Source: JAXMEB01 sp046348545 | GTDB lineage: Bacteria; Pseudomonadota; Gammaproteobacteria; Berkiellales; Berkiellaceae | DNA length: 64,000 bases | Direction of reading: 5' to 3' | NCBI GenBank assembly: GCA_046348545.1 | Contig: JAXMEB010000004.1 | Span: forward strand, 558,001 to 622,000 | Shown: in pieces, positions 22,169 to 32,232 of the stretch | Layout of the letters: each line of letters starts with the position of its first letter | Numbering within the stretch: position 1 is the first letter of the stretch | The notes under the pieces: generated by a model | The model's input: only the letters and a program-made list of their open reading frames with translations | Told to the model about the DNA's origin: nothing | The model's database searches: none | Position numbers and translations under genes: made by a program

Positions 22169-22888
22169 ATGTATAAACGGATCTTGCTTAAACTAAGTGG
22201 TGAAGCACTGATGGGGGAGGAGCCTTTTGGCATCGACCCCAAAATCCTCGATCGAATGGCTTATGAAATCGGAGAGCTTGTAAAGCTGGGTGTACAGATT
22301 GGTCTTGTCATCGGAGGGGGGAACCTCTTTCGTGGTAAAGAGCTTTCTAAGGTGGGACTTGGGCGGATATCTGCTGATCAAATGGGTATGTTGGCCACGG
22401 TCATGAATGCCATTGCCATGCGAGATGCTTTAGAAAGAGCTGATATTCCGACGCGAGTGATGTCAGCTATCCCCATGAGTGGTGTGGTTGATCATTATGA
22501 TAGACGTAAAGCAGTTCACCACCTAAAGCAAGGTCGCGTGGTGATTTTCTCAGCCGGCACGGGTAATCCTTTGGTCACAACTGATTCAGCAGCCAGTTTG
22601 CGTGCGATTGAAACGGAAGCCAATGTATTATTGAAAGCCACTAATGTTGATGGTGTGTATTCAGATGATCCGGCTAAAAATCCAACGGCAACCCGTTATG
22701 AGCGTTTAACATTTGATCTCGCGCTTGAAAAAGAGTTGGGCATCATGGATTTGACCTCATTTTGTCAATGTCGCGATCATAATATGCCAATTCGAGTTTT
22801 TAATATCAATCGACCGGGTGCATTGGTTCGTGTCGTGAAAGGCGAGCATGAAGGTACTTTAATTTCACAAGGGGGGACGCATGACTAA
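22169..22888 (+). CDS. pyrH: UMP kinase
   Basis: 239 residues, the usual length. It begins YKRILLKLSGEALMG and includes IGLVIGGGNLFRG, GTGNPLVTTDSAA and KATNVDGVYSDDP, characteristic of bacterial UMP kinases of the amino-acid-kinase fold. It phosphorylates UMP in pyrimidine synthesis. AAGGAGCG precedes the ATG. The stop overlaps the frr start by 8 bp. Confidence 0.97.
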   Translation: MYKRILLKLSGEALMGEEPFGIDPKILDRMAYEIGELVKLGVQIGLVIGGGNLFRGKELSKVGLGRISADQMGMLATVMNAIAMRDALERADIPTRVMSAIPMSGVVDHYDRRKAVHHLKQGRVVIFSAGTGNPLVTTDSAASLRAIETEANVLLKATNVDGVYSDDPAKNPTATRYERLTFDLALEKELGIMDLTSFCQCRDHNMPIRVFNINRPGALVRVVKGEHEGTLISQGGTHD

Positions 22889-23438
22889 AGAAGTTCAAAC
22901 AAATGCTGAGAAAAAAATGCAAAAAAGCATTCATGCACTGGAAGACGATCTGTCCAAACTCAGAGCGGGTCGAGCTAACGCGAGCTTATTAGAAGGTGTC
23001 ATGGTTTCTTACTACGGCAACTATACGCCTTTGAGCCAAGTGGCTTCGGTAGGGGTTGAAGGACCCTTGATGTTGACGGTGAAACCTTGGGAAAAGCAAA
23101 TGGTTGCTGAAATTGATAAAGCCATTCGCACGTCTGATTTAGGCCTAAATCCTGCTACGTCAGGTGATACGATTCGGGTTCCATTACCTCCCCTTAGCGA
23201 AGAAAGACGGCGTGAATTGATTAAGCGCGTCAAATCCGTGGGAGAAGAAACAAAAGTGGCTGTCAGAAACATTCGACGCGACGCCAATCAGGAATATAAA
23301 GATCTGCTAAAAGACAAAGAAATCACTCAAGACGATGAAAAGAGAGGGATGGAAGCGATTCAAAAGCTCACCGATCTCTATATCGCAAAAGTTGATAAGA
23401 TTTTGGCAGCCAAGGAAGCTGATTTGCTCGCATTTTAA
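22881..23438 (+). CDS. frr: Ribosome recycling factor
   Basis: 185 residues, identical in length to E. coli RRF. LRAGRANASLLEGVMVSYYG and RIPLPPLSEERR-type motifs (here RVPLPPLSEERRRELIKRVK) are present. It splits the post-termination ribosome with EF-G. It is coupled to pyrH by overlap. Confidence 0.97.
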   Translation: MTKEVQTNAEKKMQKSIHALEDDLSKLRAGRANASLLEGVMVSYYGNYTPLSQVASVGVEGPLMLTVKPWEKQMVAEIDKAIRTSDLGLNPATSGDTIRVPLPPLSEERRRELIKRVKSVGEETKVAVRNIRRDANQEYKDLLKDKEITQDDEKRGMEAIQKLTDLYIAKVDKILAAKEADLLAF

Positions 23439-23444
23439 AAAGGA

Positions 23445-24215
23445 TTGTATGTGGCATTTGCTAATCGAAAAGGTACCGCAGCTCATCCACTGAATCTCCC
23501 CCAGCATGTTGCCATGATTATGGATGGTAATGGCCGCTGGGCAAAGCAACGAGGATTGCCGCGCACAGCCGGACATCGACAAGGTGTTGAAACCGTCAGA
23601 ATGGTGGTGCGTCATTCCCTGGATATGAAGATACCGGTTCTCACCTTATTTGCCTTTGGGCGCGAAAATTGGCGAAGGCCCCCACAAGAGGTGAGAAATT
23701 TACAGCGCTTATTCTTGTTGGCATTGCGACGTGAGGTTCAAAAGTTGAATGAACACGGCGTGAAGCTCAAAATCATTGGAGAACGTTCTGTTTATCCTGA
23801 CATTCTGATTAAAGCCATGGATGAGGCTGAGGCATTAACAGCCTCTAACTCTAAACTGATTTTGAATTTAGCGATTAACTATTCAGGTCGTTGGGATTTG
23901 ACCTGTAGTATGAAACGCATCTTAGAGCTGGTTCAACAAGGTAAAATATCTGTTGACGAAATTGATGATGAGTTGATTTCTCAGTATACCCATTTTCACC
24001 ATGTGCCTGAACCCGATCTGTTTATTCGAACCGGAGGGGTTCAACGATTGAGTAATTTTATTTTATGGGAAATGGCCTACAGCGAATTGTATTTTACAGA
24101 AATATTCTGGCCAGAATTTAAGGCCGAAGATTATCAAAGCGCGATTGAAAGCTTTTCAGGGCGTGAACGCCGTTTTGGTCTGACGAGTCAGCAAGTGGAG
24201 GCAATGGAATGTTAA
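23445..24215 (+). CDS. uppS: Undecaprenyl diphosphate synthase
   Basis: 256 residues. The signature MIMDGNGRWAKQRGLPRTAG (catalytic Asp and phosphate loop) is present, then FAFGRENWRRP and RTGGVQRLSNFILWEMAYSE near the C-terminus. It makes the C55 lipid carrier for peptidoglycan. The annotated start at 23445 is a GTG or TTG-type codon close to an AAAAGGA ribosome site; an ATG at about 23448 is also possible. It overlaps cdsA by 7 bp. The usual motif RTSGEQRLSNF has S-to-G and E-to-V changes here. Confidence 0.95.
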   Translation: MYVAFANRKGTAAHPLNLPQHVAMIMDGNGRWAKQRGLPRTAGHRQGVETVRMVVRHSLDMKIPVLTLFAFGRENWRRPPQEVRNLQRLFLLALRREVQKLNEHGVKLKIIGERSVYPDILIKAMDEAEALTASNSKLILNLAINYSGRWDLTCSMKRILELVQQGKISVDEIDDELISQYTHFHHVPEPDLFIRTGGVQRLSNFILWEMAYSELYFTEIFWPEFKAEDYQSAIESFSGRERRFGLTSQQVEAMEC

Positions 24216-25015
24216 AATGGAGACTGATGACAGCCGGTATACTCATACCCTTGGTCTTACTCAGCATTTTTTATTTGCCACTTATCGGAATTAAACTAGT
24301 ACTCGGGATCCTGCTGCTGGGCTCAGCCTACGAATATGGTAAGTTATGTGATCTCCCTCATCCGTTTACAGCTATTTTTAGCGCCTCTTTAGTCGCATTA
24401 TTTTTAGTGCTGGCGTTCGTACCTTTCTTAGGAGAGCTGCTTACAAAAGTCGTTGCGCTGGGCGGGATTTTTTGGGTTTGGGCATTTTGCCTCTTAGGGT
24501 TGTATGTAAAATTTAATCAAACCCTCTGGGGTTGGGAAGGGCCTTTCAGTAAGTCCTTGATCGGCACGGGCCTCTTGTTGCCAGCATTTATTGCTATGAC
24601 GATGGTTATAGCGATAAACCCGTGGTGGCTTTTAGCTGGTCTCACGTTGGTTTGGGCAGCAGATAGTGGAGCCTATTTTGCCGGTCGAACTTTTGGAAAA
24701 CGATTCCTTGCAAAATCGATTAGCCCTAAAAAAACCTGGGAAGGTGCTGCAGGTGGATTGATAGCGTCGCTGGTCGTTGGCGTTCTATTTTATGCTTTTG
24801 TCCCCGTGATTCAAGCGACCTCATTCTTAGTCTGGTTTTATATTATTATTGCGGTCACCGGTTTTTCCATTATTGGGGATTTATTTGAAAGCATGCTAAA
24901 GCGGGTCGCTGGGGTCAAAGATTCCGGTACGCTTTTACCTGGCCATGGGGGCCTCTTAGATAGAATTGATGGATTGCTTGCTGCTATGCCAATTTATGCA
25001 TTATTAATTTTATAA
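24209..25015 (+). CDS. cdsA: Phosphatidate cytidylyltransferase
   Basis: 268 residues with about 8 membrane segments. The CDP-diglyceride synthase signature appears near the C-terminus as DSGTLLPGHGGLLDRIDGLL, and KTWEGAAGG upstream. It makes CDP-diacylglycerol for phospholipid synthesis in the inner membrane. The start overlaps uppS. Confidence 0.95.
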   Translation: MLKWRLMTAGILIPLVLLSIFYLPLIGIKLVLGILLLGSAYEYGKLCDLPHPFTAIFSASLVALFLVLAFVPFLGELLTKVVALGGIFWVWAFCLLGLYVKFNQTLWGWEGPFSKSLIGTGLLLPAFIAMTMVIAINPWWLLAGLTLVWAADSGAYFAGRTFGKRFLAKSISPKKTWEGAAGGLIASLVVGVLFYAFVPVIQATSFLVWFYIIIAVTGFSIIGDLFESMLKRVAGVKDSGTLLPGHGGLLDRIDGLLAAMPIYALLIL

Positions 25016-25023
25016 GAGAATCC

Positions 25024-26202
25024 ATGCAAAATGTCGTTATCTTAGGGTCAACTGGCTCTATTGGACAAAATACACTGGATGTGATTGCCCGTCATCCCGA
25101 GCAGTATAAAGTGTTGGCTTTAACGGCACACCATTCCTCAGCGTTGCTCTATCAACAATGTTTGTCTTTCAAGCCGGACGTCGCTATTTTAGGCTCGGCT
25201 GATTTGGCAAAGGATCTGCAACAACGCTTGGTCGATGCAAATCTAACAACAACCGTTCGATACGGCAGTGCGGCATTACAAGAGATTGTTTCGGCCCCAG
25301 AAGTTCATACCGTCGTTGCAGGTATTGTTGGTGGCGCAGGGCTGCTCCCAACGTTATCGGCCATCAAAGCGGGTAAGCGCGTTCTCTTGGCCAATAAAGA
25401 AGCCTTGGTGATGGCTGGGGCGCTGATGATGGATGCGGTTCAAGAATCTGGCGCAACCCTTCTGCCGGTCGATAGTGAGCACAATGCCCTATTCCAATGC
25501 ATGCCACCTGATTTTAAGCCTGGAACTTGTCCTCATGGTGTTGAACGATTGATACTCACCGCGTCGGGGGGGCCTTTCCGAAATTTCTCGCTCGCAGACT
25601 TGATCAAAGTCACCCCTGAGGAAGCCGTAAAACACCCCAATTGGGTGATGGGCCCCAAAATTTCAGTTGATTCTGCAAGCATGATGAATAAAGGATTGGA
25701 GCTCATTGAAGCACATTACTTATTTCAAATGCCCATTGATGCTATTGATATTATTTTACATCCACAAAGTGTCATTCATTCACTCGTTGAATATCGAGAC
25801 GGTTCTTTATTGGCACAATTAGGACAACCCGATATGCGCGTACCGATAGCATCTGCACTGAGTTGGCCAGCACGGATTCATTCAGGTGTTTCAGCGATTA
25901 ACTTATTGGAAATGGGGGCGTTAACATTTGAAAAACCAGATGTCGTCCGTTTCCCTTGCTTGAGACTGGCTACGGAAGCCCTCAAAGCGGGCGGGATTAT
26001 GCCAACTGTATTAAACGCTAGTAATGAGGTTGCTGTCTCGGCTTTTCTGAAGGGATATTGTCGCTTCACAGAAATTCCGACTATGATTGAAGAAGTGATG
26101 AACCAAGTTTGTAACCAGACTGTGCGGGCGATTGAAGATATTTTAGAAGCGGATCGTCTTGCGCGGGATTGGGCGCAGCAATTCGTAGCACAGCGGGTAT
26201 GA
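25024..26202 (+). CDS. dxr: 1-deoxy-D-xylulose 5-phosphate reductoisomerase
   Basis: 392 residues (E. coli IspC 398). The N-terminal NADPH-binding VILGSTGSIGQNTLDVI, LLPVDSEHNALFQC (metal Glu/Asp region) and PNWVMGPKISVDSASMMNKG are diagnostic. It catalyses the committed step of the MEP isoprenoid pathway; ispD and ispF lie further along in this window. The stop overlaps the rseP start (ATGA). Confidence 0.97.
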   Translation: MQNVVILGSTGSIGQNTLDVIARHPEQYKVLALTAHHSSALLYQQCLSFKPDVAILGSADLAKDLQQRLVDANLTTTVRYGSAALQEIVSAPEVHTVVAGIVGGAGLLPTLSAIKAGKRVLLANKEALVMAGALMMDAVQESGATLLPVDSEHNALFQCMPPDFKPGTCPHGVERLILTASGGPFRNFSLADLIKVTPEEAVKHPNWVMGPKISVDSASMMNKGLELIEAHYLFQMPIDAIDIILHPQSVIHSLVEYRDGSLLAQLGQPDMRVPIASALSWPARIHSGVSAINLLEMGALTFEKPDVVRFPCLRLATEALKAGGIMPTVLNASNEVAVSAFLKGYCRFTEIPTMIEEVMNQVCNQTVRAIEDILEADRLARDWAQQFVAQRV

Positions 26203-27563
26203 CGGACATATTAATCTCATTATTTGCATTTATTTTTGCCATTGGTATTCTCGTTGCCATTCATGAATACGGACATTTTATTGTCGCCAGGTTTTGTGGT
26301 GTTAAAGTCATTCGCTTTTCCATTGGTTTTGGTCGCCCTATTTTTAGATGGCAAGGTAAACGCGAAACAGAATATGTGATTGCCGCCATTCCTTTAGGCG
26401 GATATGTCAAAATGATTGACGATAGGCAAGATCCGCCCCTGACACCTGAAGAACGCCCCTTTATGTTCATGAGCAAATCAGTCTGGCAACGCATTGCGAT
26501 TGTTGCCGCAGGCCCACTGATGAATCTTCTATTTGCTGTTTTTGCCTACTGGTTGATGTTTATGATTGGGGTCCAAGGGGTCATTCCGATTGTTGGAGAA
26601 GTCACACCGAATTCGGTTGCCGCAAAAATAGGGATCCAACCTAATGAAGAAATCGTTGAGATTGAGGGTAAACCGACCCAAACCTGGCAAGAGGTCGTCT
26701 TGGCGATGGTTGAACACATCGGTGAAGAAGGCACCATCACACTACATACTCAACAAAAAGACAGTGACCTCAAAAAACAATATCAGATTGATCTCAAAGA
26801 GTGGAAAGCCTCTGAACAAATAGAAGACGTATTGGTTAGTCTAGGTATTGTCCCTAAGCAACCCATTTTGCCTGCGGTGGTGGGTGAAGTACTATCCGGT
26901 GAACCTTCGGATATCGCAGGATTAGAGGTGGGGGATGAGTTTCTAGAAGTTAATGGTCAAACAGTAAACACCTGGCAAGAAACCGTTGAGCATATTGTCG
27001 TTAGTGCCAATAAAGAGCTAACGTTTACGATCAAGCGTGATGGAGAAACACAACATATTACCGCGACGCCCAGGTGGTTTGAGAAGGAAGGTGGTGAAAG
27101 GGTGGGTTACTTGGGGGTGAAAGTGAAAATGATCCCCTTTCCGGATGAGCTTGTTCGACTTCAACGTTTGTCACCTTGGACCGCTTTCACTCAAGCAATT
27201 GATAAAACGATCCATTACTCTTTGCTAACGCTGGATATGATTCGAAAAATGATTTTGGGTCAGGTCAGTTTAAGCAATTTGAGTGGCCCGGTTACTATAG
27301 CGCATGGCGCCGGACAAACCGCCAGTATTGGTATTCAGTATTATTTAGGTTTTCTTGCCTTAATCAGTATTAGCCTCGGTATCATCAATTTTCTCCCCAT
27401 TCCGGTGCTGGATGGGGGGCATCTTTTCTTTTATCTGATTGAGGCTATCACTAGACGAAAAGTTTCTGAACGTGTCCAGGTCGTTGGTTATCAAATTGGG
27501 TTTACACTCATTATTATTCTCATGTCACTGGGCTTTTATAACGATTTTATTCGGTTTAGCTAG
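26199..27563 (+). CDS. rseP: Site-2 protease RseP
   Basis: 454 residues from the ATG at 26199 overlapping the dxr stop. The frame extends further upstream, but this start places the zinc motif HEYGH at 22-26 in the first membrane segment, as in E. coli. Two PDZ domains follow (about 120-215 and 222-310), then NFLPIPVLDGGHL (second metal-site motif, about 400) and a last membrane segment. It cleaves the anti-sigma factor RseA and signal peptide remnants. Confidence 0.96.
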   Translation: MTDILISLFAFIFAIGILVAIHEYGHFIVARFCGVKVIRFSIGFGRPIFRWQGKRETEYVIAAIPLGGYVKMIDDRQDPPLTPEERPFMFMSKSVWQRIAIVAAGPLMNLLFAVFAYWLMFMIGVQGVIPIVGEVTPNSVAAKIGIQPNEEIVEIEGKPTQTWQEVVLAMVEHIGEEGTITLHTQQKDSDLKKQYQIDLKEWKASEQIEDVLVSLGIVPKQPILPAVVGEVLSGEPSDIAGLEVGDEFLEVNGQTVNTWQETVEHIVVSANKELTFTIKRDGETQHITATPRWFEKEGGERVGYLGVKVKMIPFPDELVRLQRLSPWTAFTQAIDKTIHYSLLTLDMIRKMILGQVSLSNLSGPVTIAHGAGQTASIGIQYYLGFLALISISLGIINFLPIPVLDGGHLFFYLIEAITRRKVSERVQVVGYQIGFTLIIILMSLGFYNDFIRFS

Positions 27564-27698
27564 CCGAATCCCTAAAAATACAAGCACCTGACTATCGAGT
27601 CACCATGTAAAAATCTATCAAACCGGGTTGCACAACTCAGAGAACAGCCTACAGCATACGTCGTTTATTTTTAGTTGTATGTCTAGGAAGTTCTGATG

Positions 27699-28094
27699 AA
27701 CCTTAGTTCGGCGTTTTAGAAGGCCGGACCGCTTTGTAATGACGTCATTCCGCACAGCGATAAGCGCACGAAGTGCGCAGCGTGTGATGCGGAATCTATT
27801 ATTTACGCGGCCTTGGCCGCTTATGCGATTCAGCCTTTAAAAATATCAGCAATCAAATTATACCCTTCACAGCTGAATTTTCGGGGTTGTTGCCTTCGCG
27901 ATTCTCACCGCAGTCATGTACTTTGTGTATACTCCTGCGTCTCGAACGCTCGGCGCCTACCCGAAAAATCATCTGTTGTGGGTATATTAGCTGAGATTTG
28001 ATAAAATTCTGGTTCCCGCATCAGACGCTACACACTTCGTGTGATGACCGCTGTGCGGGATGACGATAGTTCCCAAAAAACCCCGAACTGGGGT
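27699..28094 (+). mobile_element. Family B element with nested family A, between rseP and bamA
   Basis: It starts ACCTTAGTTCGGCG and ends CCCCGAACTGGGGT, slightly diverged termini of family B; length 396 bp. Family A copy 6 sits at the same TA as in the copy at 12624. No clean TA flank remains outside. It occupies most of the 730-bp gap between rseP and bamA, leaving about 200 bp for the bamA promoter. Confidence 0.88.
27859..27986 (+). mobile_element. Family A palindromic element, copy 6 (nested in B)
   Basis: Full-length, with TA at 27859-27860 and 27985-27986, after AATCAAAT as in copy 3. Its central part differs by a few bases from the other long copies (TATAC for TACAC). Confidence 0.9.
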
Positions 28095-28293
28095 TGCTCC
28101 GAGGGGATCGACTCCTACATTCCGGCTCTCCGCATCAAGAAATAATTAGTTATCTGAAAAACAAAATTCTTGGCTCAAGGCGGGGCATTTGAGGTAGTTT
28201 TTACTTTAATTTATGCTCTCCTGTGTTAGTATGGCGGCTGCGCCAATGTGGCTTTTTTTGTGTCTTGCAGTGTACTAAGTTAGAAAAACAAAT
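28095..28293 (+). promoter_or_regulatory. bamA upstream region
   Basis: 199 bp left between the repeat and bamA. It contains AT-rich segments around 28195-28235 that could hold a promoter (for example TTAGTAT near 28225) but no convincing -35/-10 pair. I see nothing else in it. Confidence 0.25.
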
Positions 28294-30615
28294 ATGAAAC
28301 AGATTTGGAAGTCTATTTTACTAACGGGAATATGCGTTCATTTGCCTGCTTTTGCGTTTGAGCCCTTTGTGGTTCAAAAAATACAAATTTCTGGGCTAGA
28401 GCGGATCAGTGAAGCGACGGTACTGAATTACTTGCCAGTTCAAACAGGGCAAACCGTTCAAGAATCTCAATCGCCGCAAATTATTCGAGCACTTTTCAAT
28501 ACCGGTTTTTTTGATGATGTGGGCTTGGAGCGATCGGGTGATGCCTTGGTGGTTACTGTGAAGGAGCGACCAGCCATTGGTAAGATTGAGGTTTCAGGTA
28601 ATAAAGATATTAAAACTGAAGATCTCTTAGAGTCTTTAAAAAGTGCAGGATTAGCAGAAGGACATACCTTCGATAAAGCGATGCTTGAACGTGTACGCAA
28701 TGAACTGGAAAGAATGTATTTCAGTCATGGTAAATATGCGGTTGAGATTGATGCTAAGGTGACTGAGCAACCCAGAAACCGAGTCGCAATTGCCATTCAC
28801 ATCGTTGAGAAGGATGCGGCTCGCATCAAAGAAATTAATATCATTGGCAATCAAGCTTTCTCTAGCGAGAAGCTCTTGAAGCAATTTAGTTTATCGCCCA
28901 GTAATCTTTTAAGCTGGTTTTCTAAAAATGACCAGTATGCCAAACAAAAATTGGGTGCTGACTTAGAAACACTTCGCACTTTTTACCTTGATCGTGGTTA
29001 CTTAAATTTTCAAATCGTTTCAACTCAGGTCTCTATTAGTCCGGACAAGCGTGATATTTACGTGACGATTAATATTGATGAAGGTTCGCCTTACACGATT
29101 CGTGATTTTGATGTGGGGGGCGACTTACTATTATCTCGTGATATCTTGATGCCCTTAATTACCTTGAAAAAGGGCGACACCTTTTCAAGAACAAAAGTTG
29201 GTCAGATTATTAAAGTGTTAACGGATCGATTTGGGCAAGAGGGGTATGCCTTTGCTCAAGTGAATCCAGTCCCTGAGTTAGATGAAGCGAATAAAACCGT
29301 TCGTGTTGTTTTCTTCATTGAGCCGGGTAGTCGAGTTTATGTTCGTCGAGTTCTATTCGAAGGGAATACGAAGACACGGGATGAAGTTTTAAGACGTGAA
29401 ATGACTCAACTAGAGGGTGCGCCGGTTTCAACCACTAAAGTGGAAGAGTCTCGTACCCGTTTAAATCGAACGGGATATTTCAGTGAGGTGGAGGTTGAGA
29501 CCAGACCAGTGCCTGGTGTCCCTGATCAGGTCGATGTCATTTATACGGTGAAAGAAGCTTCAGCTGGTCAGTTAAGTGGTGGGATTGGTTATTCTGATGT
29601 CGATGGTGTTTTGTTTAATGCCAGTGTCAGCAATCGAAACGTCCTCGGTACAGGTAATAGTGTTGAATTTAATTTTAATCAATCTAAAGCGTTTACAACC
29701 TATAACTTGTCTTACAACAATCCGTACTACACGATGGACGGTATATCCCGAGGCTTTAATGCGTTTTTCAGTAAAACTGATTTAAGTCGAACAACAAATG
29801 TATCGAATTATACAACGGATGCTTACGGGACGAATGTTAATTACGGTATTCCGATTAATGCAACCGATAGAGTGTCGTTTGGTATTGGGGTTCAAGAAAC
29901 GAGATTACATACTAGCGTCGAATATGCGCCTGAAGAAATTAAAAACTTTGTTCGCAAAGAAGGGGAGGTTTCAGCGGAGCTTTCTCTGGCGCTGGGTTGG
30001 ACTCGTAATACGTTAGACCGATTCTTATTTCCCGAGAATGGCTATCGTCATGCGATTAGCTTGAATTTCACGGCCCCAGGCTCAGATTTACAATATTATA
30101 AACTGACTGAAAGTTCTCAATGGTATTGGCCCATAGGCAAAGGCTTTATTGGTACCTTAAATACGAACTTTGGGTTTGGTGGTGGATATGATAGGACGGA
30201 TGCTTTGCCTTTCTATCAAAATTTTTATGCAGGTGGATCTCGATTAGTTCGTGGCTATCAAGAGAGTAGCTTAGGTCCTCGTGATACTAATGGTAATCCA
30301 TTTGGCGGTAACTTCTTGGCAGCTGCTAGCGTTGGGTTAGTCTTACCTAATTTCATTGCCCCCGAATCACGTTCAGTCCGTATGACGCTATTCGTAGATG
30401 CGGGCCAAGTTTATGATTTTAAATACCGCACTCGAACACTGGCAGATGGAAGAACGATTAATCGAAATCCAGATGGTCTGCGTTATACCACTGGTGTCTC
30501 TTTGACCTGGATGTCGCCACTCGCACCTTTGGTGTTTAGCTTGGCTACGCCATTGAACGAACATAGAGACGATAAAACACAAGTGTTCTCATTTAGTTTT
30601 GGTACCTTCTTCTGA
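28294..30615 (+). CDS. bamA: Outer-membrane assembly factor BamA
   Basis: 773 residues. A signal peptide (1-22) is followed by five POTRA domains (about 24-425) and a C-terminal 16-strand barrel. The conserved VRGYQESSLGPRD loop motif (E. coli VRGFQ...GP) lies at about 650-662, and the last residue is Phe, as needed for outer-membrane insertion. It is the central pore of the BAM complex. The family usually has about 760-810 residues. Confidence 0.97.
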   Translation: MKQIWKSILLTGICVHLPAFAFEPFVVQKIQISGLERISEATVLNYLPVQTGQTVQESQSPQIIRALFNTGFFDDVGLERSGDALVVTVKERPAIGKIEVSGNKDIKTEDLLESLKSAGLAEGHTFDKAMLERVRNELERMYFSHGKYAVEIDAKVTEQPRNRVAIAIHIVEKDAARIKEINIIGNQAFSSEKLLKQFSLSPSNLLSWFSKNDQYAKQKLGADLETLRTFYLDRGYLNFQIVSTQVSISPDKRDIYVTINIDEGSPYTIRDFDVGGDLLLSRDILMPLITLKKGDTFSRTKVGQIIKVLTDRFGQEGYAFAQVNPVPELDEANKTVRVVFFIEPGSRVYVRRVLFEGNTKTRDEVLRREMTQLEGAPVSTTKVEESRTRLNRTGYFSEVEVETRPVPGVPDQVDVIYTVKEASAGQLSGGIGYSDVDGVLFNASVSNRNVLGTGNSVEFNFNQSKAFTTYNLSYNNPYYTMDGISRGFNAFFSKTDLSRTTNVSNYTTDAYGTNVNYGIPINATDRVSFGIGVQETRLHTSVEYAPEEIKNFVRKEGEVSAELSLALGWTRNTLDRFLFPENGYRHAISLNFTAPGSDLQYYKLTESSQWYWPIGKGFIGTLNTNFGFGGGYDRTDALPFYQNFYAGGSRLVRGYQESSLGPRDTNGNPFGGNFLAAASVGLVLPNFIAPESRSVRMTLFVDAGQVYDFKYRTRTLADGRTINRNPDGLRYTTGVSLTWMSPLAPLVFSLATPLNEHRDDKTQVFSFSFGTFF

Positions 30616-30655
30616 TGGGCGCAACATTTTCAATATTAATTAAGGAGAGTGAACT

Positions 30656-31186
30656 ATGAAGAAATTACTTGCAATTGGCTTAAGTGCGGCATTGTTTTTT
30701 GCCAGCGCAGAATTTGCTGTGGCAGGTGATACCACCCTGAATTTGAAAGTAGGTGTTATCGATGTTCGTGAAATTCTAGCGACCTCTCCTAAAGCAGTTG
30801 AGGTTGGTGAAAAGCTTAAAAAAGAATTCCAAGCGAGAGAAGATAAACTTCGTGCGCTATCTCAAGAGATTCAAACCAGCTCCGAGAAATTTGAACGTAA
30901 TCGTGCCGTTATGGGCGAGGAAGAAAAGAAAAAAATGGAGCGGGATTTGATGGCAAATCAACGCGAATTGGCAAGATTACAAGCTGAGTTCAGAGATGAT
31001 TCACAGCTTCGGCAGCGCGAAGAAATGCAGAAGTTTCTCGAGCGCTTGAAAGAAGTGGTGACCAAGTTAGCAAAAGATGAGAAATACGATATCGTATTAC
31101 ACAGTGAGGCTGCGCCTTATGCCAATGATAAAGTTGATATTACCAAAAAGGTATTGAAGCTTTTGGATGAAAAGAAAAGCGCATGA
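30656..31186 (+). CDS. skp: Periplasmic chaperone Skp/OmpH
   Basis: 176 residues with a signal peptide (1-23), a strand VGVIDVREIL, a long coiled-coil of about 80 residues (KKEFQAREDKL... to ...EEMQKFLERL) and a closing strand YDIVLHSEAAPYA. This is the tentacled Skp fold. It carries unfolded outer-membrane proteins to BamA. AAGGAGAG precedes the ATG. It overlaps lpxD by 4 bp. Confidence 0.95.
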   Translation: MKKLLAIGLSAALFFASAEFAVAGDTTLNLKVGVIDVREILATSPKAVEVGEKLKKEFQAREDKLRALSQEIQTSSEKFERNRAVMGEEEKKKMERDLMANQRELARLQAEFRDDSQLRQREEMQKFLERLKEVVTKLAKDEKYDIVLHSEAAPYANDKVDITKKVLKLLDEKKSA

Positions 31187-32232
31187 AGACATTAACCTTA
31201 GGTGAGATAGCTGCGAAACTCCAATTAGAATTAATTGGAGATCCCGATGTTGTGATCAATCAAGTTGGATTGATTGATCAAGCCAAGAAAGGGACGATTT
31301 GTTTTCTGGCAGAGAAGAAATATCTTCCTTTTCTAAAAAGCACAGAAGCTTCTGCTGTAATCCTCAGGGAATCAGAAAAAGAAGATTGTCCGATACCTTG
31401 CCTGATATCTGCTAATCCCAAGCTAACTTATGCTCACGTGTTAAATTGTTTGCATCCAATTAGAACCTTTAATCCGGGTGTTCATCCAACAGCCATCGTT
31501 GCTGAAGGATGTGAAATTGATGCTAGTGCAACGATTGGTCCTCATTGTGTGATTGAAGCCTATGCCAAGATTGGCCCTCATGTGGTGGTGGGTGCTAACT
31601 CAGTAATTGGTGAAAATGCGGTTATTAATGCAGGAACCCGGCTTTACCCAAATGTAAGCGTCTATTCAGAGGTTAAAATTGGAAAGCATTGCATCATTCA
31701 CAGTGGTGCCGTCATTGGATCCGATGGCTTTGGCTTTGCAAATGATCGTGGTGCTTGGGTAAAAATACAACAAATTGGTTCTGTGGTCATAGAAGACCAA
31801 GTTGAAATTGGCGCTAATACCACTATTGATCGGGGTGCAATCGAAGATACCGTTATTGGTCAAGGTTGTATTTTAGATAACCTCATACAGATTGGACATA
31901 ATGTTAAAGTAGGGCAAGGTTGCGCGATAGCAGCGTGTACGGTGATAGGCGGTAGCGCGGTCGTTGGGCGTTATTGCCTGATTGGTGGTGCTAGTATTAT
32001 CAATGGCCATATTACGATTGTTGATGGTGTTCATTTGGCAGGTAATTCTCAAGTGGCTAATGATATTAAGGTGCCTGGCGCCTATGCTTCAGCGATCACT
32101 GCTCGAGAAATTTCGAAATGGAAGCGAAATGTTGCTAGATTCCATCACTTGGATGAATTATCACATCGTGTGAAGAAGCTTGAAAATAGAATGAACGAGA
32201 GTGGCGCGACATTGAAGGGGGATAAGCTATGA
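31183..32232 (+). CDS. lpxD: UDP-3-O-acylglucosamine N-acyltransferase
   Basis: 349 residues (E. coli 341). The N-terminal uridine-binding domain (about 1-100) is followed by a left-handed beta-helix of hexapeptide repeats (for example ATIGPHCVIEAYAKIGPHVV), then TTIDRGAIEDTVIGQG and LIQIGHNVKVGQG with the catalytic His, and a C-terminal helix. Third step of lipid A synthesis. It overlaps both neighbours by 4 bp. Confidence 0.96.
   Translation: MKTLTLGEIAAKLQLELIGDPDVVINQVGLIDQAKKGTICFLAEKKYLPFLKSTEASAVILRESEKEDCPIPCLISANPKLTYAHVLNCLHPIRTFNPGVHPTAIVAEGCEIDASATIGPHCVIEAYAKIGPHVVVGANSVIGENAVINAGTRLYPNVSVYSEVKIGKHCIIHSGAVIGSDGFGFANDRGAWVKIQQIGSVVIEDQVEIGANTTIDRGAIEDTVIGQGCILDNLIQIGHNVKVGQGCAIAACTVIGGSAVVGRYCLIGGASIINGHITIVDGVHLAGNSQVANDIKVPGAYASAITAREISKWKRNVARFHHLDELSHRVKKLENRMNESGATLKGDKL

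Noticed and set aside
9557..28094. CRISPR array
   Set aside because: Repeats are long, palindromic, irregularly spaced and nested; there are no unique spacers of constant length and no cas genes.
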